This document shows positions 17,869 to 26,359 of a stretch of 60,327 bases of DNA, piece after piece (position 1 is the stretch's first letter; each line of letters starts with the position of its first letter). This stretch comes from Treponemataceae bacterium (GTDB lineage: Bacteria > Spirochaetota > Spirochaetia > Treponematales > Treponemataceae). The position numbers and the translations under genes were made by a program. The DNA lies in contig JAILBN010000090.1 in the NCBI GenBank assembly GCA_024680915.1, positions 1-60,327 of the forward strand. The letters run 5' to 3'. A model generated the notes under the pieces. The model saw only the letters and a program-made list of their open reading frames with translations. It had not been told where the DNA came from and ran no database searches.

Positions 17869-18489
17869 TCAATACTTTATCTTCATAACTCCAAAGGCTT
17901 TGAAGCGAGTGTCATCCTCAGGGTAGTGCCTGTATGTGACCCCGTTTATGTCATCAATGCCATCACCGTCGGAATCTTTTCTCGTGCTGTCGATAAAGTA
18001 GATATTCCCATTCTCCAGCTTGTCGAATAAAGCGATATGTGAGACTCCGTTATTTCCGGCTTCACCCATAAAAATCAGGTCGCCCCTTCTCATCTCATTT
18101 TTCCCAACCGGGCTGGAAGCGTTTTTGTACATATAGTCCGCAGTCATATCGGATACCAGCAGAAGATACTTCGTGTCCACCAAGGCATATTTATAGCACA
18201 TTATGACAAGCCCGGAGCAATCGATTCCCACGATGCGAAGGGGATCTTGTCCGCCATATCTGTATTCCGTTTCAGTCTGGTCATATAACTCCGCGAAACT
18301 GTATGCTCTTTCTGCGATCTGGGCAGAGGCATTGATTATGGTATATCGTCCCTCCTGATTATCAAGCTGATTATCAGGAGGATTTTCAAGCTGATTATTA
18401 CAGGATGAAAATAATAATGATATAAAAACGATAAAAACAGCGGAAAGCTTCTTTCCTTGTGTTCCAAGTGACAGGCAGCGGTATGACAT
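17869..18489 (-). CDS. NlpC/P60 family lipoprotein
   Basis: 206 residues. An N-terminal lipoprotein signal ends with the lipobox LLFSSC. A short N/Q/P-rich linker (NQLENPPDNQLDNQEG) encoded by a short imperfect DNA repeat precedes the NlpC/P60 domain: catalytic Cys in YGGQDPLRIVGIDCSGLV, and His in NNGVSHIALF after RRGDLIFMG. These are cysteine peptidases or amidases that trim peptidoglycan peptides. A near-terminal DSDGDGIDD resembles a calcium-binding loop. GAGAGGAAG lies upstream of the ATG, and a TGATATAAT box near 18571-18579 on the minus strand gives a leader of about 75 nt. Divergent from a second envelope lipoprotein gene. Confidence 0.82.
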   Translation of the reverse strand: MSYRCLSLGTQGKKLSAVFIVFISLLFSSCNNQLENPPDNQLDNQEGRYTIINASAQIAERAYSFAELYDQTETEYRYGGQDPLRIVGIDCSGLVIMCYKYALVDTKYLLLVSDMTADYMYKNASSPVGKNEMRRGDLIFMGEAGNNGVSHIALFDKLENGNIYFIDSTRKDSDGDGIDDINGVTYRHYPEDDTRFKAFGVMKIKY

Positions 18490-18636
18490 CTATTCTTCCT
18501 CTCCGGCATGATTCTCTTACATATGCTGAAAGTTTTCATCCCACCTTATGAAGGTAAGGAGAATGACTATATTATATCATGCCCGGAGATTTTTCGCGTA
18601 TGATTCGCAAATATGAAAGCAGGAAAATTGAAGATA

Positions 18637-18675
18637 TTGATGTATGAGAATTTGCACTGTATAATACGGCTTATG
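18637..18675 (+). promoter_or_regulatory. complete -35/-10 promoter with leaderless start (transglutaminase-like gene)
   Basis: TTGATG (18637-18642), 17 bp, TATAAT (18660-18665), seven bases, ATG (18673). No Shine-Dalgarno. One of the clearest leaderless arrangements in the window. Confidence 0.7.
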
Positions 18676-19578
18676 AATAAAAGAGCATTACCTTTCGCTA
18701 TTTTTCTTTTTGCCTCTGTGCTTTTCTTTTCTTGTGCTGGAACTAACTATATTATTGCAGACTATGAGGATAACAAGCAGAAGCTTGTGCTTTGCCAGGC
18801 TTATACCGATGGCCTTTATGGAATAGAGACAAGTTATCTTGTGGATGAGGAGCGTGCTGCTGAGATCCGAGGATACTACAAAGAGAATGCCGGCCTTGAT
18901 CTTGATGAGCTGGCAGCCTCCTCAGTGTCAACTTGGGGAAAAGCCGTGGAACTTGCGGTTTTTGTCGAAAAAAACATTCCCCATGACAATCAGAAGGAAG
19001 GTCTTTCCAAGAAAAACGCCATAAGCTTGTGGGAGTATTCCCGCCGAGTGCCCACGGGCTTTAACTGCCGCTGGCACAGCATCCTGTTAAGCGAGCTTAT
19101 GTTGTCTGCCGGCATAAAGAATTATTTCGTCACCTGCCGGCCCGAGGACAAAGATGACGGAGACTGTCACGTGGTAAACCTGGTCTGGCTTCCTGAGCTT
19201 GAGAAATGGGCCATGATTGACTGTGACATGATGGAGTACGTGACCGGCGATGACGGGCTCCCTCTTTCCTTGGAGGAGATGCGGGAATACGTGGTTGAGG
19301 GGAAAGAGCTCAACATAAATGTTCTGCCCGGCTTCGAGGATTCCTGGGTGGCGAAGGAATCCGGCATAAAGTATATGAAAGCCTATTGGACCAAGAACCT
19401 CTACTGGTTCGAGGCCCACTCCACTATGGGCTTTGATCTGGAGGGAGAAATGCTGCTGCCTGATTCCTATATAGCTCTGGTTCCTCCCAGCTACCTTTCC
19501 ACCGCTGAGACTCTTTCCTCCGCAGATATAATGACCACCAATGCCGGGGATTTCTGGCGGAGAATAATGCTGGAATAG
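18673..19578 (+). CDS. lipoprotein with transglutaminase-like cysteine protease fold
   Basis: 301 residues from the ATG at 18673; a longer frame from 18613 runs through the promoter. The signal peptide MNKRALPFAIFLFASVLFFS ends at a lipobox Cys. A transglutaminase-like Cys-His-Asp triad is readable: Cys in TGFNCRWHSILLSELMLSAGI, His in DGDCHVVNLVWL and Asp in KWAMIDCDM. The domain could act as a peptidase or be a catalytically altered cell-wall protein; substrate unknown. Divergent from an NlpC/P60 lipoprotein and convergent with a FemAB gene, which suggests a small cell-wall neighbourhood. Confidence 0.75.
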   Translation: MNKRALPFAIFLFASVLFFSCAGTNYIIADYEDNKQKLVLCQAYTDGLYGIETSYLVDEERAAEIRGYYKENAGLDLDELAASSVSTWGKAVELAVFVEKNIPHDNQKEGLSKKNAISLWEYSRRVPTGFNCRWHSILLSELMLSAGIKNYFVTCRPEDKDDGDCHVVNLVWLPELEKWAMIDCDMMEYVTGDDGLPLSLEEMREYVVEGKELNINVLPGFEDSWVAKESGIKYMKAYWTKNLYWFEAHSTMGFDLEGEMLLPDSYIALVPPSYLSTAETLSSADIMTTNAGDFWRRIMLE

Positions 19579-19597
19579 GTTTTTCTCGTCCCTCTTG

Positions 19598-20719
19598 TCA
19601 TTTTCTAAGCAGAAGGGTCTCGTTGATTCTGAATGCCTGGTACTCCTCTTTTTTCAAGGGATAATCCCAGGCACCCGCATAGTGGGTCACCGCACCTCCA
19701 AAGCCGGTCTTGAATATGTATAAGCCGGCCATGGGTGAGTTTGAATCCGACTTGGGCGGAATTCCCATAAAGTCATACCTGGTGCAGCCCTGGCTTCGGG
19801 CAAAGCGGATTACCTCCCATTGAAGACCGTAGTTGGGCATACACTCCCTCTTGTTCATGCTGCTGGCGGCATACATGTAATAAGCGTTGCTGCCGCATAT
19901 TGCCAGGATAAGGCTGCTTAGCAGGGTCTTGTCTTTTTTTGCCGTGAAAAGATAGAACTTGGGCGGAGGTGCCACTGCATCCAGAGGAACCAAGCCCTTT
20001 TCGAAGCTGGTGTCTGCCTTAGGCTTTATAAAATCCTTGTTCAGCTTGAAAAGCTTATCGAAGTAGTCAAATTTCTCAAAATAGAAGTTTTTCCTTAGGG
20101 CAGTGTCTTTATAGATCAGGTAAGTCTTCTCAAGCAGCTCAGGCAAATCCGGGCTCATGGCGTCAAGTATGATGAAGGAAACCTCCTCGCGGTAGGCTCT
20201 GCGTATGGAATTCCGCGTCTGCTGCCTCATATTGTTCAGAATCTGCTGAGGGGAGGGGCCTAGGTTCAGTATGCAGGTGGAGCTGCTCAGATGGTTTGAG
20301 GGAGCCTTATGCAGATTATGATATTTGCTTCCGTAGTTCATCATTATCTCAAGCATCTCTGATCTTCTGCCAGGATCCGGGTTGAGCCAGGGAAGGTCAT
20401 AGCGGATGAAAATCACAGTCTCAGGAAGATGAGGCCTGAGGGCTTCCGACAAGTCCTCCAGGAAGCCTGTTTTATCGGCAGGTATACTTTTCTCCTCAGG
20501 AGCACGCTGTACATAGGCGTAGACGAACTGCCCTCTGATTTTCCTGAGCAAGACAAGTAGAGGAATGTAGTTGCTTTTGTTCTCGTCATCGGTAAAGCTG
20601 ATCTGAAAATATAGAGCCTTCTGGTCGGCTCCTTCTTTCAGGCTTCCCCAGAAATGAGTCTGGAAAAGGTTGTCTGATGGCGGAAAGGTTTCGGGGGGAA
20701 CTTTAGAGAGCGCAATCAT
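19598..20719 (-). CDS. FemAB family aminoacyltransferase
   Basis: 373 residues. Both GNAT-like halves are recognisable: SSTCILNLGPSPQQILNNMRQQTRNSIRRA (the Fem motif where K/R-rich helix follows L-x-x-x-x-x-x-x-W/M) and MPNYGLQWEVIRFARSQGCTRYDFMGIPP, ending with the YIFKTGFGGAVTHYAGAWDYPL signature. FemAB proteins add amino acids from aminoacyl-tRNA to the peptidoglycan peptide. I start at the ATG at 20719; the open frame continues to 20845 but there it runs into low-complexity sequence next to a tandem repeat. No good ribosome binding site is seen for either start. It reads away from the tRNA-Thr region. Confidence 0.82.
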   Translation of the reverse strand: MIALSKVPPETFPPSDNLFQTHFWGSLKEGADQKALYFQISFTDDENKSNYIPLLVLLRKIRGQFVYAYVQRAPEEKSIPADKTGFLEDLSEALRPHLPETVIFIRYDLPWLNPDPGRRSEMLEIMMNYGSKYHNLHKAPSNHLSSSTCILNLGPSPQQILNNMRQQTRNSIRRAYREEVSFIILDAMSPDLPELLEKTYLIYKDTALRKNFYFEKFDYFDKLFKLNKDFIKPKADTSFEKGLVPLDAVAPPPKFYLFTAKKDKTLLSSLILAICGSNAYYMYAASSMNKRECMPNYGLQWEVIRFARSQGCTRYDFMGIPPKSDSNSPMAGLYIFKTGFGGAVTHYAGAWDYPLKKEEYQAFRINETLLLRK

Positions 20720-20928
20720 ACGCAAGCAAAAAAGTTGTGATGTTTTCCATGAGGTCAGTATAGGACATAAAGAGGAAAGGGGGAAGCCCTGGCTTAATCC
20801 CGTTTTTTTTGCCTGCGAGCCGCCTCCGGACGCTGACGGTACCATCCTGGCACCTTTCCGTAAAAAAGCTGCGCACTGCTCGCTTTTTTACGCGCGTCCT
20901 CCCTTGGTTGGTTCAGCGGGCACAAAAA

Positions 20929-20959
20929 AAGCAGCCTTCCTTCGTTTGGAAAGCTGCTT
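20929..20959 (-). terminator. intrinsic terminator, first repeat copy
   Basis: On the minus strand AAGCAGC...GCTGCTT with an inner TTCC/GGAA pair, followed by seven T. It is the copy of the tRNA terminator but lies behind a tRNA remnant. Confidence 0.65.
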
Positions 20960-20969
20960 CTTATTAAAA

Positions 20970-21019
20970 GCCGACTGTCGGACTTGAACCAACTCTCCGG
21001 TCGCCGACGTCCTGTCGGC
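20970..21019 (-). pseudogene. tRNA-Thr remnant
   Basis: 20970-20993 equals the last 24 bases of tRNA-Thr(CGU) (T-arm and acceptor 3' strand). Directly upstream (minus sense) is GCCGAC-aggac-GTCGGC, a mini-hairpin made from the tRNA acceptor-stem sequence (21003-21019). No anticodon arm remains, so it cannot work as a tRNA. Confidence 0.7.
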
Positions 21020-21138
21020 TCCCTGCGAGCCGCCTCCGGACGCTGACGGTGCCATCCTGGCACCTTTCCGTAAAAAAGCTGCGCACTGCTCGCTTTTTTA
21101 CGCGCGTCCTTCGTTGGTTGGTTCAGCGGACATAAAAA

Positions 21139-21169
21139 AAGCAGCCTTCTTATATATTGAAAGCTGCTT
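21139..21169 (-). terminator. intrinsic terminator of tRNA-Thr
   Basis: Minus-strand AAGCAGC/GCTGCTT hairpin followed by seven T, about ten bases after the tRNA 3' end. Confidence 0.75.
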
Positions 21170-21178
21170 GTAAAAAAA

Positions 21179-21251
21179 AGCCGACTGTCGGACTTGAACC
21201 AACCACCTGCGCGTTACGAATGCGCTGCTCTACCGGATGAGCTAAGTCGGC
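21179..21251 (-). tRNA. tRNA-Thr (anticodon CGU)
   Basis: 73 nt without an encoded CCA. Acceptor stem GCCGACT/AGTCGGC is perfect; D-arm GCTC...GAGC; anticodon loop TTCGTAA with anticodon CGT in the middle; T-arm contains GGTTCAAGTCC. The base pair next to the anticodon loop is an A-C mismatch. A run of T follows directly after the discriminator base. It lies 41 bp behind the tandem-cNMP regulator on the same strand and may be read with it. Confidence 0.9.
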
Positions 21252-21292
21252 AATGTTTCGAATAAGATATCAGAAAACTGCCTGGTGGTCAA

Positions 21293-22549
21293 TCATGATT
21301 GGCGTGCCAGAGCTTTCTGGTCAACGATACGCTTCATGTCCACGATATTGTTCACGACGATGCTGGTGTCATAAATCTCGATACGACGTTTCTCAGCGAA
21401 CTTGTTCAGTTCATCGCGGACTGTCTCCACAGGAAGCCCCGCCCAGTGGGAAAGGTCCTGTACCGTTATGTTGAACTTACGGGATCTGTCCGCATGGTTC
21501 GGCGACGGATTCATCTCGTCAAACATCAGGAATACATCGGCAAGCCTTGCCTGTATATCAGGAATCACGAGGATCTTGAAGCGCCGCTTCTGGTCGTAGA
21601 TACGTTTGCAGAAGAGCTTGAGCAGGATAAGGGCAATCTGCGGGTTTCCTGTTATAAGAATCTCGAAATTCTCCTTGTTGAACTCCAGGACCTCTACAGT
21701 ATCTATGGCTACGCAGGTGGCGGACCTGGGGGTATTCTCAAGTATAGCCATCTCACCGAAGAATTCTGACGGCATAAGGATATCAAGGTTTTTCTTCGCG
21801 CCGTTCACGCATTTTACCAGCTGGACCTGTCCGGACTGTATCAGGTAGAAGCAGTCCCCCGGCTCGTACTCTGAGATTATGACATCACCGGGATTGAAGG
21901 TCTTTGCGAAACGAGAGAAAGCGGGAAGCGAGAACTGCTTCATAGCTCCTTGTGAGCCCATTCCTGTGATTATGGAACCTGACGGTTCTATGGACGTGCC
22001 TCTGGCAGCCTGCATATCCGCACGTTTTTTTGCATCGGTATATAATTTCGCCAGACTGTTTTTGTTGGGGGCGGTGGGGAATCTTGAAAGAGCTTTCAGA
22101 CATACGTCACAACAGGATTTGTACTGCTCATCGTTATAGAAGCTTTGTGCGACAAGCTGCATTCCTGTATATTGGTTTACACCGTCATTGCTGTTAAGGA
22201 TCGATTCAATTTTCTTGTGGATTGAGCGAAGCTGGTTGGAGAAAACTCTCAGCATCTTCATGATTATCTGTTTGTTGCTGCTGAATAAGTTCTCGAACTC
22301 GGAAACAGTCATAGAAATAGTTATGGAATCTGTCACGACAGTAGCGGTCTCTTCCCGGGGAAAGTGTCCGAAGGCCGATTTTACCCCGAAGAACTCACCC
22401 TCCCGTATATATTCTGTTACGGGAGCTCCTGTCTCTATGTCAGTACTCGTAAGAAATATTACGCCCTTCTGAAGGATGAATATACGCTCATCTTTATCGC
22501 CAGAAAAGTAGATTATTGATCCTTTTGTGTATTGTACTGCTCTTGGCAT
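21293..22549 (-). CDS. regulator with two cyclic-nucleotide-binding domains (Crp-like)
   Basis: 418 residues. First cNMP domain about 1-115 (KGSIIYFSGDKDERIFILQKG, EGEFFGVKSAF). A linker of about 100 residues follows. The second domain is about 215-340 (FNPGDVIISEYEPGDCFYLIQSG, PSEFFGEMAILENTPRSATCVAI), with the fuller phosphate-binding cassette FGEMAILxxxPRSAT. The C-terminus has a helix-turn-helix-like VQDLSHWAGLPVETVRDELNKF, so DNA binding is likely. The ligand (cAMP, c-di-nucleotide or none) cannot be decided. GAGGAA precedes the ATG. Divergent from the PHP gene. Confidence 0.82.
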   Translation of the reverse strand: MPRAVQYTKGSIIYFSGDKDERIFILQKGVIFLTSTDIETGAPVTEYIREGEFFGVKSAFGHFPREETATVVTDSITISMTVSEFENLFSSNKQIIMKMLRVFSNQLRSIHKKIESILNSNDGVNQYTGMQLVAQSFYNDEQYKSCCDVCLKALSRFPTAPNKNSLAKLYTDAKKRADMQAARGTSIEPSGSIITGMGSQGAMKQFSLPAFSRFAKTFNPGDVIISEYEPGDCFYLIQSGQVQLVKCVNGAKKNLDILMPSEFFGEMAILENTPRSATCVAIDTVEVLEFNKENFEILITGNPQIALILLKLFCKRIYDQKRRFKILVIPDIQARLADVFLMFDEMNPSPNHADRSRKFNITVQDLSHWAGLPVETVRDELNKFAEKRRIEIYDTSIVVNNIVDMKRIVDQKALARQS

Positions 22550-22599
22550 TGGAAATTCCTCTTAATATACTTTTTATTCTAACATAAAAAATAAAAATA

Positions 22600-22617
22600 T
22601 GCTATTGTTTTTTTATG
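22600..22617 (+). promoter_or_regulatory. extended -10 with leaderless ATG, PHP gene
   Basis: TGCTATTGT (22600-22608) is an extended -10. Six T residues follow and then the ATG at 22615. No purine stretch exists before the start. Confidence 0.55.
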
Positions 22618-23481
22618 ATAGATCTACATACTCATTCATCGGCATCTGACGGTGAATATTCACCGTCTCAGGTCGTTTTTTTTGCGGCGGAGAGGGGCTT
22701 ATCCCTGATCGCGCTTACTGACCACGACACAGTGCAGGGGTTGGAGGAGGGAGCCGCCGCCGCTGCTGAGAAAAAAATAGATTTCGTAAAAGGTATCGAG
22801 ATTAATATAAACAGGGCGAAAGGAGAGTTCCATCTCTTGGGGCTGGGACTCGATAATATTTCCTCCTCCCTCTTGGAGCTTGCGGAAAGACTCCAGAATG
22901 ACAGGATCGCAAGAAACCGGAGGATTCTGGAGAGGATGAAGGATGACGGATATCCCGTGGATTATGGTGAGATGATATCCTTGTATCCGGGGCAGAGTAT
23001 CGGTCGTCCCCATATAGCCGGATATCTGTTAGAGAAAAAAATCGTCAGGCGGCGCCAACAGGCCTTCGACAGGTTCATAGGTCATGGCCGGCCATATTAT
23101 ATCAGCAAGCAAGGGGCGGAGCTTGACCAGGCCATACAGGCCATATCTGAAAGCGGGGGAGTCCCTGTGATAGCCCATCCTCTTTCCTTGTATATTTCAT
23201 GGGGAAAAATGGAAGCTGCCTTGAGCGAGCTGCACTCTTCGGGAGTCCTGGGGCTTGAGGCCTGGCATCCGGGAGCAAAGGTAGCGGCTTGCCGTCGTCT
23301 TGAGGAAATGGCAAGAAAAATCGGTTTTTTTATCACGGCAGGAAGTGACTTCCATGGAGAGTCCATAAGGGCGGATAGAAAATTAGGCCATACTGCTGGA
23401 AAAATCGAGATAGCGGATTCTTTCTGGACTGAGGAGCTTCAGCCTGCCCTTCAGATGAAAAGAGACGGGATCAACCGATAA
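22615..23481 (+). CDS. PHP-domain phosphoesterase (TrpH/RNase AM-like)
   Basis: 288 residues. The metal-binding PHP motifs are complete: DLHTHSSASDGEYSP (HxH), LIALTDHDTVQGLEEG, FVKGIEINI, IGRPHIAGYL, VPVIAHPLSL and TAGSDFHGE. The closest described family is TrpH/YciV, which removes 5'-terminal nucleotides or hydrolyses 3',5'-bisphosphonucleotides. It converges on the LacI-type gene, and the two coding regions overlap tail to tail by 11 bp. Confidence 0.87.
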   Translation: MIDLHTHSSASDGEYSPSQVVFFAAERGLSLIALTDHDTVQGLEEGAAAAAEKKIDFVKGIEININRAKGEFHLLGLGLDNISSSLLELAERLQNDRIARNRRILERMKDDGYPVDYGEMISLYPGQSIGRPHIAGYLLEKKIVRRRQQAFDRFIGHGRPYYISKQGAELDQAIQAISESGGVPVIAHPLSLYISWGKMEAALSELHSSGVLGLEAWHPGAKVAACRRLEEMARKIGFFITAGSDFHGESIRADRKLGHTAGKIEIADSFWTEELQPALQMKRDGINR

Positions 23482-24502
23482 CACTGACAGAGGCTCTTTT
23501 CTCCACGTAGGCCGGCAGTATAATAGAAGTGCATGATTCTCCGTTGAGTTTCCTTAACAGAAGCTCTGCTGCGGCTATTCCCTTCTCATAACCTGGCTGG
23601 TGTACTGTCGTAAGTCCTGGTTTGAAAATGCTGGAAATGGGGAGGTCATCGAAAGAGACTATGGATAAATCCTCCGGTACTTTCAGTCCTAGTTCCTCCG
23701 CTGCCCTGTAGAAGCCCAGGGCCTGTATGTCACCCATGCAGAAGACCGCGGTGGGGCGGTCCTGGTCCATCAAGTATATTCTGGCGATTTCATAGGATTT
23801 GTCGAAGGATGTCTCTGACTCAAAGAAGCGGAAATTCTTTTTGTCTTCCTCTGTAAGGTTGTGTTTTTTTATCGATTTCTCTATTCCTGCCCGGCGGGCG
23901 TCCGTCGTGGAGGAATGCATTCTGTCTGCTATATCCACAGAAATTGGTTTCAGGGCGCAGAAGCTTATTTTTCTGTGTCCGTTGTCAAGCAGTATGTCCA
24001 TCAGCTCTTCCGCAAGCTTCTTATCATCAATGCCTACATTCGTGTATTCCTCTGTTATTGCCGCATCAATGGCAATATAAGGCATGTTCCTCATTCTGAA
24101 GGCTTCGTGAACCGTGCTGTCCCTGTCTACTCCCAGTACTATCATTCCGTCCACAGCCGCATTTTGTATGGTGTGGTTTACGATTCCTCTGAAGGGAGAA
24201 AGGAGTGTGAGTGCCAGCCCCTCCCTGTCGCATACTGCGCTTACCCCACGTACAAGCTCGGCTATATAAGGGTTTTGCAGAACTTCTGTTATCGCTTGCG
24301 GGAAAAGGAGTCCTATAGTCTGGGTCTGGTGGGTGGCAAGGATCCTTGCTACGGGATCTGGGGAATAACCGATTTCCTTCGCTATTTTCATTATCCTTTT
24401 GTATGTCTCGGAGGATATACGTTTAGGATTGTTGAACGCGAATGATACTGCTGTCTTGGAGACCCCTGCTTTTTCTGCCAACTCTTTTATAGTTACTTTC
24501 AT
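23471..24502 (-). CDS. LacI family transcriptional regulator
   Basis: 343 residues. The HTH and hinge are classical: VTIKELAEKAGVSKTAVSFAFNN, ISSETYKRIMKIAKEIGYSPDPVAR, then the periplasmic-binding-like effector domain beginning TQTIGLLFPQ. I use the ATG at 24502; the frame continues upstream through the promoter. No sugar gene is adjacent, so the regulon cannot be read from context. A short dyad upstream suggests that it represses itself. Confidence 0.88.
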   Translation of the reverse strand: MKVTIKELAEKAGVSKTAVSFAFNNPKRISSETYKRIMKIAKEIGYSPDPVARILATHQTQTIGLLFPQAITEVLQNPYIAELVRGVSAVCDREGLALTLLSPFRGIVNHTIQNAAVDGMIVLGVDRDSTVHEAFRMRNMPYIAIDAAITEEYTNVGIDDKKLAEELMDILLDNGHRKISFCALKPISVDIADRMHSSTTDARRAGIEKSIKKHNLTEEDKKNFRFFESETSFDKSYEIARIYLMDQDRPTAVFCMGDIQALGFYRAAEELGLKVPEDLSIVSFDDLPISSIFKPGLTTVHQPGYEKGIAAAELLLRKLNGESCTSIILPAYVEKRASVSVIG

Positions 24503-24536
24503 GTTGATTCCATATTTCCCACTGATTTCGAGAGAA

Positions 24537-24578
24537 ATTATAGTTTTACAGACAAAAACAGTCAAGTAAAACGGTTTT
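24537..24578 (-). promoter_or_regulatory. promoter and likely LacI-type operator
   Basis: On the minus strand TTGACT (24565-24560), 17 bp, TATAAT (24542-24537). AAAACGGTTTT (24568-24578), a centre-symmetric LacI-like site, lies just upstream of the -35. The leader is about 30 nt. Confidence 0.6.
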
Positions 24579-24698
24579 CTTATTCCTGTTTTTATGATTT
24601 ATATCGATTATTTTTGAAAAAAAAAGAAAAGCTCATTTTTTTTTCATTCTCCGTCAAATATTCAATATAGAAAACTCTTTTTTGGAGGCATATGAAAA

Positions 24699-26336
24699 AT
24701 GCAGATAATAGGTTTCTCTCCTTTTGGATATGAGGGGGCACTTGTGACTGTTGAGGTCGATCTCAGGCGGGGAATACCGGCGGTGGATCTTGTCGGGCTT
24801 GCGGATAATGCCGTGAAGGAGGCTCGTGAGCGTATGCGGGCTGCGATACGGAACTCAGGCTTTGATTTTCCACCGGAGAGGGTTCTTATAAGCCTTTCTC
24901 CTGCGGACGTGAAAAAAGAAGGCTCGGCTTTCGATCTTGCCATTGCCCTTGCGGTTCTGGCTGCCAGTGATGAGGGTGCTTCTCCGGCGGGAGCGTCTTT
25001 TCCTTCGGAAGCCTTTGATGCTGAGAAGCCTGTCCTTGTCATGGGCGAGCTGGAGCTTTCCGGCAGGGTGAGACCTGTAAGGGGCGTTCACTGTGCGGTT
25101 TCCGCCGCCTTGGAGCAGGGTATCCGCCACTGTATACTACCGGAGGAGAATGCGATGGAGGCAGGGATATTCACGGATATGAAAATATCTGTCGTGAGGA
25201 ATCTTTCAGAGGCAAGGCATGAGTATATGAGAATGGCCGCGGAATGTGTCTGCCCTGAGGACCCCGGGGTCTCATCTGGAGAACAAAAAGGGAATAGAAA
25301 AAAAAGCCTGCTTTTCCCGCGGGATACTAGCGTGGAATTCGCTCCCGTGATTGAGGAAGAGGACTTTGCCTTTGTCACTGGACAGAAAAAGCTTGTCCGC
25401 GCTCTTCAGGTAGCGGCTGCCGGAGGTCACAACTGCATGGTTTTCGGCCCGCCCGGCTGTGGTAAAACCCTTGCCATCCAGCGCTTCTCCTCCCTCCTGC
25501 CTCTGCTTTCCGGCAAAGATGCCGCTGAGGTCACCCGTATCTACAGCATTGCGGGGCTTCTTCCTCCTGACGTCCAGCTGATAAGGAAGCCGCCTTTCCG
25601 TATTCCCCATCAGGGAGCCAGCCTTGAGGGAATGGCAGGAGGGGGCATAGGCTGCAGACCTGGAGAGATATCCCTTGCCCATAACGGTGTTCTTTTCCTT
25701 GATGAAGCCGCCGAGTTCCGCACTGCCGTGCTGCAGTCCCTGCGCGTGCCCCTTGAGACTGGCTGTATAAAGCTCAGCCGGGCGGGCCGGCATACTGTTT
25801 TCCCGGCTCAGTTTCAGTTGTTGCTCGCTACTAACCCCTGTCCCTGCGGTAATTTCGGCAGTCCCGATAAAATCTGTGTGTGCAGCATAAAGTCTGTGGA
25901 GCAGTACTGGAAGAAGTTCTCGGCTCCTCTCCTTGACAGGATTGATATCCGCTGTCCTGTTATTGGCAACTCAGTGTCCCTGGTTAAAAGCCGTGATGAC
26001 ATAGACAAAAGCGATACGGTCTCATCAGAGGAACTCCGTAAGGATATTGGGAGGGCGGTGAATATTCAGCTCAGCAGGCAGGGCAAGAAGAACAGCCGTC
26101 TTTCTCCGGAGGAAATTCAGTATTATTGTAAGTTGACCCCGGAATGCAGTGCTTTTCTGACGGAAGTCGTCTCGAAAAAAGATTTTTCGGCCAGGGCGGT
26201 TCACAGCTGCATAAAAGTAGCCCGTACTATCGCGGATATGGCAGGTTCCTTCAATATAAGACAGGAGGATTTGGAAGAAGCCGTAGAGCTGAGAAAAACG
26301 GAGGGAAGTCTTGATATCTGTTTTGCTTCTCTGTAG
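24699..26336 (+). CDS. comM: YifB/ComM family Mg-chelatase-like AAA+ ATPase
   Basis: 545 residues. The N-terminal ChlI-like domain starts MQIIGFSPFGYEGALVTVEVDLRRGIPAVDLVGLADNAVKEARERM. The AAA+ core has Walker A VFGPPGCGKTLA, HNGVLFLDEAAEF (Walker B and adjacent) and ATNPCPCGNFG, and the C-terminal region matches Mg_chelatase_C (FSARAVHSCIKVARTIADM). In competent bacteria ComM is a helicase for branch migration during transformation; in others the role is less clear. GGAGG lies 10 nt before the ATG. metY follows after 23 bp. Confidence 0.9.
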   Translation: MQIIGFSPFGYEGALVTVEVDLRRGIPAVDLVGLADNAVKEARERMRAAIRNSGFDFPPERVLISLSPADVKKEGSAFDLAIALAVLAASDEGASPAGASFPSEAFDAEKPVLVMGELELSGRVRPVRGVHCAVSAALEQGIRHCILPEENAMEAGIFTDMKISVVRNLSEARHEYMRMAAECVCPEDPGVSSGEQKGNRKKSLLFPRDTSVEFAPVIEEEDFAFVTGQKKLVRALQVAAAGGHNCMVFGPPGCGKTLAIQRFSSLLPLLSGKDAAEVTRIYSIAGLLPPDVQLIRKPPFRIPHQGASLEGMAGGGIGCRPGEISLAHNGVLFLDEAAEFRTAVLQSLRVPLETGCIKLSRAGRHTVFPAQFQLLLATNPCPCGNFGSPDKICVCSIKSVEQYWKKFSAPLLDRIDIRCPVIGNSVSLVKSRDDIDKSDTVSSEELRKDIGRAVNIQLSRQGKKNSRLSPEEIQYYCKLTPECSAFLTEVVSKKDFSARAVHSCIKVARTIADMAGSFNIRQEDLEEAVELRKTEGSLDICFASL

Positions 26337-26359
26337 AATAACAGAAAAGTGAGGTTCTT

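Larger units (their letters stand above)
20812..21203. repeat. 210-bp tandem duplication carrying tRNA-Thr 3' sequence
   Basis: The block at 20812-20993 recurs at 21022-21203 with a constant offset of 210 bp and only scattered differences by eye. Each copy holds, in + order: a GGTxCC-atcct-GGCACC hairpin, a perfect GTAAAAAAGC/GCTTTTTTAC inverted repeat, a gttggttcagcgg segment, a terminator hairpin (minus strand), and 24 bp identical to the 3' end of tRNA-Thr. In the second copy the tRNA is complete; in the first it is replaced after 24 bp. Confidence 0.85.

Noticed and set aside
20720-20845. N-terminal extension of the FemAB protein
   Set aside because: The extra 42 residues are low-complexity, have no ribosome binding site and run into the tandem repeat region; the family fold begins after 20719.
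20970-21251. Attachment site of an integrated element at tRNA-Thr
   Set aside because: The direct repeats are only 210 bp apart, no integrase or foreign genes lie between them, and the whole unit, not just the tRNA tail, is duplicated.
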